DNA of 64,000 nucleotides from Pseudoalteromonas spongiae UST010723-006 (GTDB lineage: Bacteria; Pseudomonadota; Gammaproteobacteria; Enterobacterales; Alteromonadaceae): positions 139,501-203,500 of the forward strand of contig NZ_CP011039.1 of the NCBI RefSeq assembly GCF_000238255.3, given 5' to 3'. The notes under the pieces were generated by a model. That model made no database searches and was not told where the DNA came from. It saw nothing but the letters and a program-made list of their open reading frames with translations. A program made the position numbers and the translations under genes. Below are positions 62,020 through 64,000 of this stretch, piece by piece; position 1 is the first letter of the stretch; each line of letters opens with the position of its first letter.

Positions 62020-62634
62020 TTAAAGTTGTACAGAGGGGGCTTGTCGTATACTGGTTTTTTCTAGCTCTAACACGCTGGCATCATTTTTGTGGCCAAATTT
62101 AGCTGCGACTAAGTTGTTTGGAAAGCTTTGTTTGTAGGTGTTATATTGCATAACTTCATCGTTATAAGCCTGGCGTGCAAAGGCTATTTTATTTTCTGTT
62201 GAAACCAGCTCTTCATGTAAATCTTTTACTGTTTCATTGGCTTTTAATTCGGGGTAATCCTCAATAGTAATTTGTAAACCTGAAAGGGCCTGCGTTAAGG
62301 TGTTTTCAGCGTTAGCTAATTGTTTAATCAGTGCACCATTGTTTGGAGCTTGTTTTGCCTGCTCTAAACAACTTAACGCGGCATTTCGCGCTTTGGTGAC
62401 TTGTTCAAGCGTACTGCTTTCATGTTTTAAGTAAGCTTGGCAGGTGTTGACTAAATTTGGGATTAAGTCATGACGTCGGTGTAGCTGCACATCAATTTGT
62501 GCAAAAGCGTTAATCACGTAATTGCGATACTTAACGAGTGTATTAAATATCACAATAACAAACACTGCTAATAACGCGAGTATAAGTAATAAAATACCAA
62601 TAGTTGAGAAGAAGTTATCAATTACACTGGTCAT
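62020..62634 (-). CDS. lemA: LemA family protein
   Basis: This is a 204-residue membrane-anchored protein. One N-terminal helix (about 10-32) is followed by the family signature VKYRNYVINAFAQIDVQLHRRHDLIPNLV and a long helical bundle. LemA proteins are widespread, of poorly known function, and often encoded with M48 or TPM proteins, as here. It is the first gene of a two-gene operon whose second is the M48 protease. Confidence 0.94.
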   Translation of the reverse strand: MTSVIDNFFSTIGILLLILALLAVFVIVIFNTLVKYRNYVINAFAQIDVQLHRRHDLIPNLVNTCQAYLKHESSTLEQVTKARNAALSCLEQAKQAPNNGALIKQLANAENTLTQALSGLQITIEDYPELKANETVKDLHEELVSTENKIAFARQAYNDEVMQYNTYKQSFPNNLVAAKFGHKNDASVLELEKTSIRQAPSVQL

Positions 62635-62747
62635 TAAATTTCCTTGAGAAATGTCTCTAAATTGTCAACACAATGGCTAAAAGCGCCAAAAAATTCAACT
62701 ATTTTGCTATCATATCGACAATTACCCAAATTTAATACGAGAACAAT

Positions 62748-63125
62748 ATGGCAGATGATACGCTAGCGACCGAAAATATAGATATTCCAGTGTTTTTTTT
62801 GGCGCCTGAGATGCCTATAACGCAAGACGCAGAACCTGCGTTTTTTGTTTCAGTGGCACTTACCGAAATGGTAATGGCTGAAATGTGCCAAAAAATTACC
62901 GATGAAGAGACACATACGGTATTTCTAACAGATTACGCGTTTAACGACGTAACAGCCGATTGGCAGCGTGCAGTGACAAATATTGAATCAGTGCAATTGC
63001 ACCTTAAAAAAGGCCCGCAATTAGCGGTGATGGTTTGTAGCGAAAACGAGCAACAGTTTATTTCACCATGGTTGGAATTTGCTCCTGAGTTTGATTTAGG
63101 ACTTGATGACGAGGACGTTGAGTAA
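62748..63125 (+). CDS. Acidic unknown protein upstream of cti
   Basis: This is a 125-residue, strongly acidic cytoplasmic protein ending DLGLDDEDVE, with no signal peptide, helix or known motif. Its stop codon is directly followed by the cti ATG with no gap, so the two are translationally coupled. No family was recognised. It is divergent from lemA. Confidence 0.72.
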   Translation: MADDTLATENIDIPVFFLAPEMPITQDAEPAFFVSVALTEMVMAEMCQKITDEETHTVFLTDYAFNDVTADWQRAVTNIESVQLHLKKGPQLAVMVCSENEQQFISPWLEFAPEFDLGLDDEDVE

Positions 63126-64000
63126 ATGAAAAAGTTCGTTGTTTTATTTTTCATAATTGTGGTTTCTGGCTGTACAGCTTTGGCGGTCAATAACTGGCAT
63201 AACAAATATGGCAAACCTGCAGTAAAACAACGAATAGTTGCGCATCATAGCAGTGATGGGCACTTTTATCAGAGTGCGGTAAAACCCGTATTAGAAAGCC
63301 GTTGTGTGGTGTGTCACGGCTGTTATGATGCGCCTTGCCAGTTAAAGTTAACATCGGCAGCCGGTATTGATCGCGGCATTAGCAAAGAACTCGTTTACGA
63401 TGGTACGCGATTAGTCGCAGCAAAGCCGCATCGATTATTTATTGATGCCGATTCAACGTCTGAATGGCGAGAACTTGGTTTTTCACCGGTTTTAAACGAA
63501 TACCCCGAGTCACCTGCGAACAACCTTGCAGCAAGTTTGCTCTATAATACATTACTTGTAAAAAAATCAAACCCTTTGCCACAAGTGGCGCAGCTTGGTG
63601 ATGAATATGATTTTTCGCTAGATAGAACGGCGACCTGTGCCAGCATTGAAAGCTATCAGCAAGTCGCTGAGCATCAACCATCACTGGGTATGCCATATGG
63701 TTTTCCTGCCATTGATGATAGTGAATTTAACGTGCTGCAGCATTGGTTAATGCAGGGCGCAAAAATGACCAATTTAGCGCCGGTGGATCAGTTTACTGCA
63801 CAGCAGGTTGAAAAGTGGGAAGCATTTTTAAACCAAGCACCTGCTAAGCATCAACTTATGGCGCGCTATATTTATGAGCACTGGTTTTTAACAAATATTT
63901 ATTTCAGTAACGCTAAAGAGCAGCATTTTTATAAGCTGGTGCGTTCGACAACACCACCGGGCGAACCAATTGATGTAATTGCAACACGCAGGCCATTTGA
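63126..64000 (+). CDS. cti: Fatty acid cis/trans isomerase (5' part, truncated by window edge)
   Basis: This periplasmic haem enzyme converts cis- to trans-unsaturated fatty acids in membrane lipids under solvent or heat stress. The frame is open to the window end, giving 291 codons. The N-terminus is hydrophobic with a possible lipobox (VSGC, C16). A cytochrome-c-type haem site CVVCH is at residues 60-64 within LESRCVVCHGCYDAPCQLKL. SLLYNTLLV and RYIYEHWFLTNIYF are typical of Cti. The full protein is usually about 750 residues. It follows the acidic protein gene with no gap. Confidence 0.9.
   Translation, partial: MKKFVVLFFIIVVSGCTALAVNNWHNKYGKPAVKQRIVAHHSSDGHFYQSAVKPVLESRCVVCHGCYDAPCQLKLTSAAGIDRGISKELVYDGTRLVAAKPHRLFIDADSTSEWRELGFSPVLNEYPESPANNLAASLLYNTLLVKKSNPLPQVAQLGDEYDFSLDRTATCASIESYQQVAEHQPSLGMPYGFPAIDDSEFNVLQHWLMQGAKMTNLAPVDQFTAQQVEKWEAFLNQAPAKHQLMARYIYEHWFLTNIYFSNAKEQHFYKLVRSTTPPGEPIDVIATRRPF

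Overview
The window is a chromosomal segment of a marine gammaproteobacterium, most likely Pseudoalteromonas or a close relative. The evidence is the rpoC-rpsL-rpsG-fusA-tuf order, a 16S rRNA of about 1.53 kb with an order-typical sequence, moderately low GC, and the accessory genes: a TonB receptor with a PepSY protein, HBM-type chemoreceptor, ECF/ChrR photo-oxidative stress operon and fatty acid cis/trans isomerase. No prophage, CRISPR array, tRNA gene or intact insertion sequence was seen. One short non-autonomous transposon-like element is present.

Layout. 1-7651: the 3' part of rpoC, then the str operon (S12, S7, EF-G, EF-Tu), closed by a strong terminator. 8069-11922: a large MASE1-CHASE hybrid histidine kinase, a VOC protein and an N-acetyltransferase. 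11923-17466: a complete rRNA operon with tandem promoters, boxB/boxA leader, 16S-23S-5S and terminator; its 16S-23S spacer has no tRNA. 17467-18083: non-coding, with diverged short repeats. 18084-30851: a divergent HD-GYP-like protein, a YjeH-type amino-acid exporter facing an Lrp-type regulator, a lipoprotein oligopeptidase B, a GST facing a LysR regulator, a GNAT protein, a Tag-like glycosylase, an MsrA-thioredoxin-MsrB fusion and several small envelope genes. 30848-35217: cysJIH, assimilatory PAPS and sulfite reduction. 35423-38371: a lone pseudopilin with an unknown partner, a 270-bp MITE, a PepSY protein and an LpxH-like phosphoesterase.

38436-47997 (minus strand) is one tightly packed 12-gene operon: ECF sigma factor, ChrR-type zinc/cupin anti-sigma factor, TudS(DUF523)-DUF1722 protein, CPD photolyase, SnoaL-like protein, SDR, FAD amine-oxidase-like protein, DUF1365, cyclopropane-fatty-acid synthase, DUF2878, chalcone-isomerase-like protein and DUF3833 lipoprotein. 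By analogy with the RpoE/ChrR system of Rhodobacter it should respond to singlet oxygen or photo-oxidative stress, repair DNA and remodel membrane lipids. The late genes have no settled biochemical role.

48051-64000: a LON-domain protein, an EamA transporter, a two-gene pair joining a soluble chemoreceptor-hairpin protein to a putative oxygen-binding diiron (ODP) protein, secreted proteins of unknown function, an HBM chemoreceptor with a likely sigma-28 promoter, a VOC protein, an iron-uptake pair with a Fur box, an SDR, LemA plus an M48 protease, and the start of cti. The most interesting loci are the chemoreceptor/ODP pair (49783-51128), the 12-gene ECF operon and the MITE at 36447-36716. 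All functional calls are from reading the sequence and remembered family features; no database search was run.
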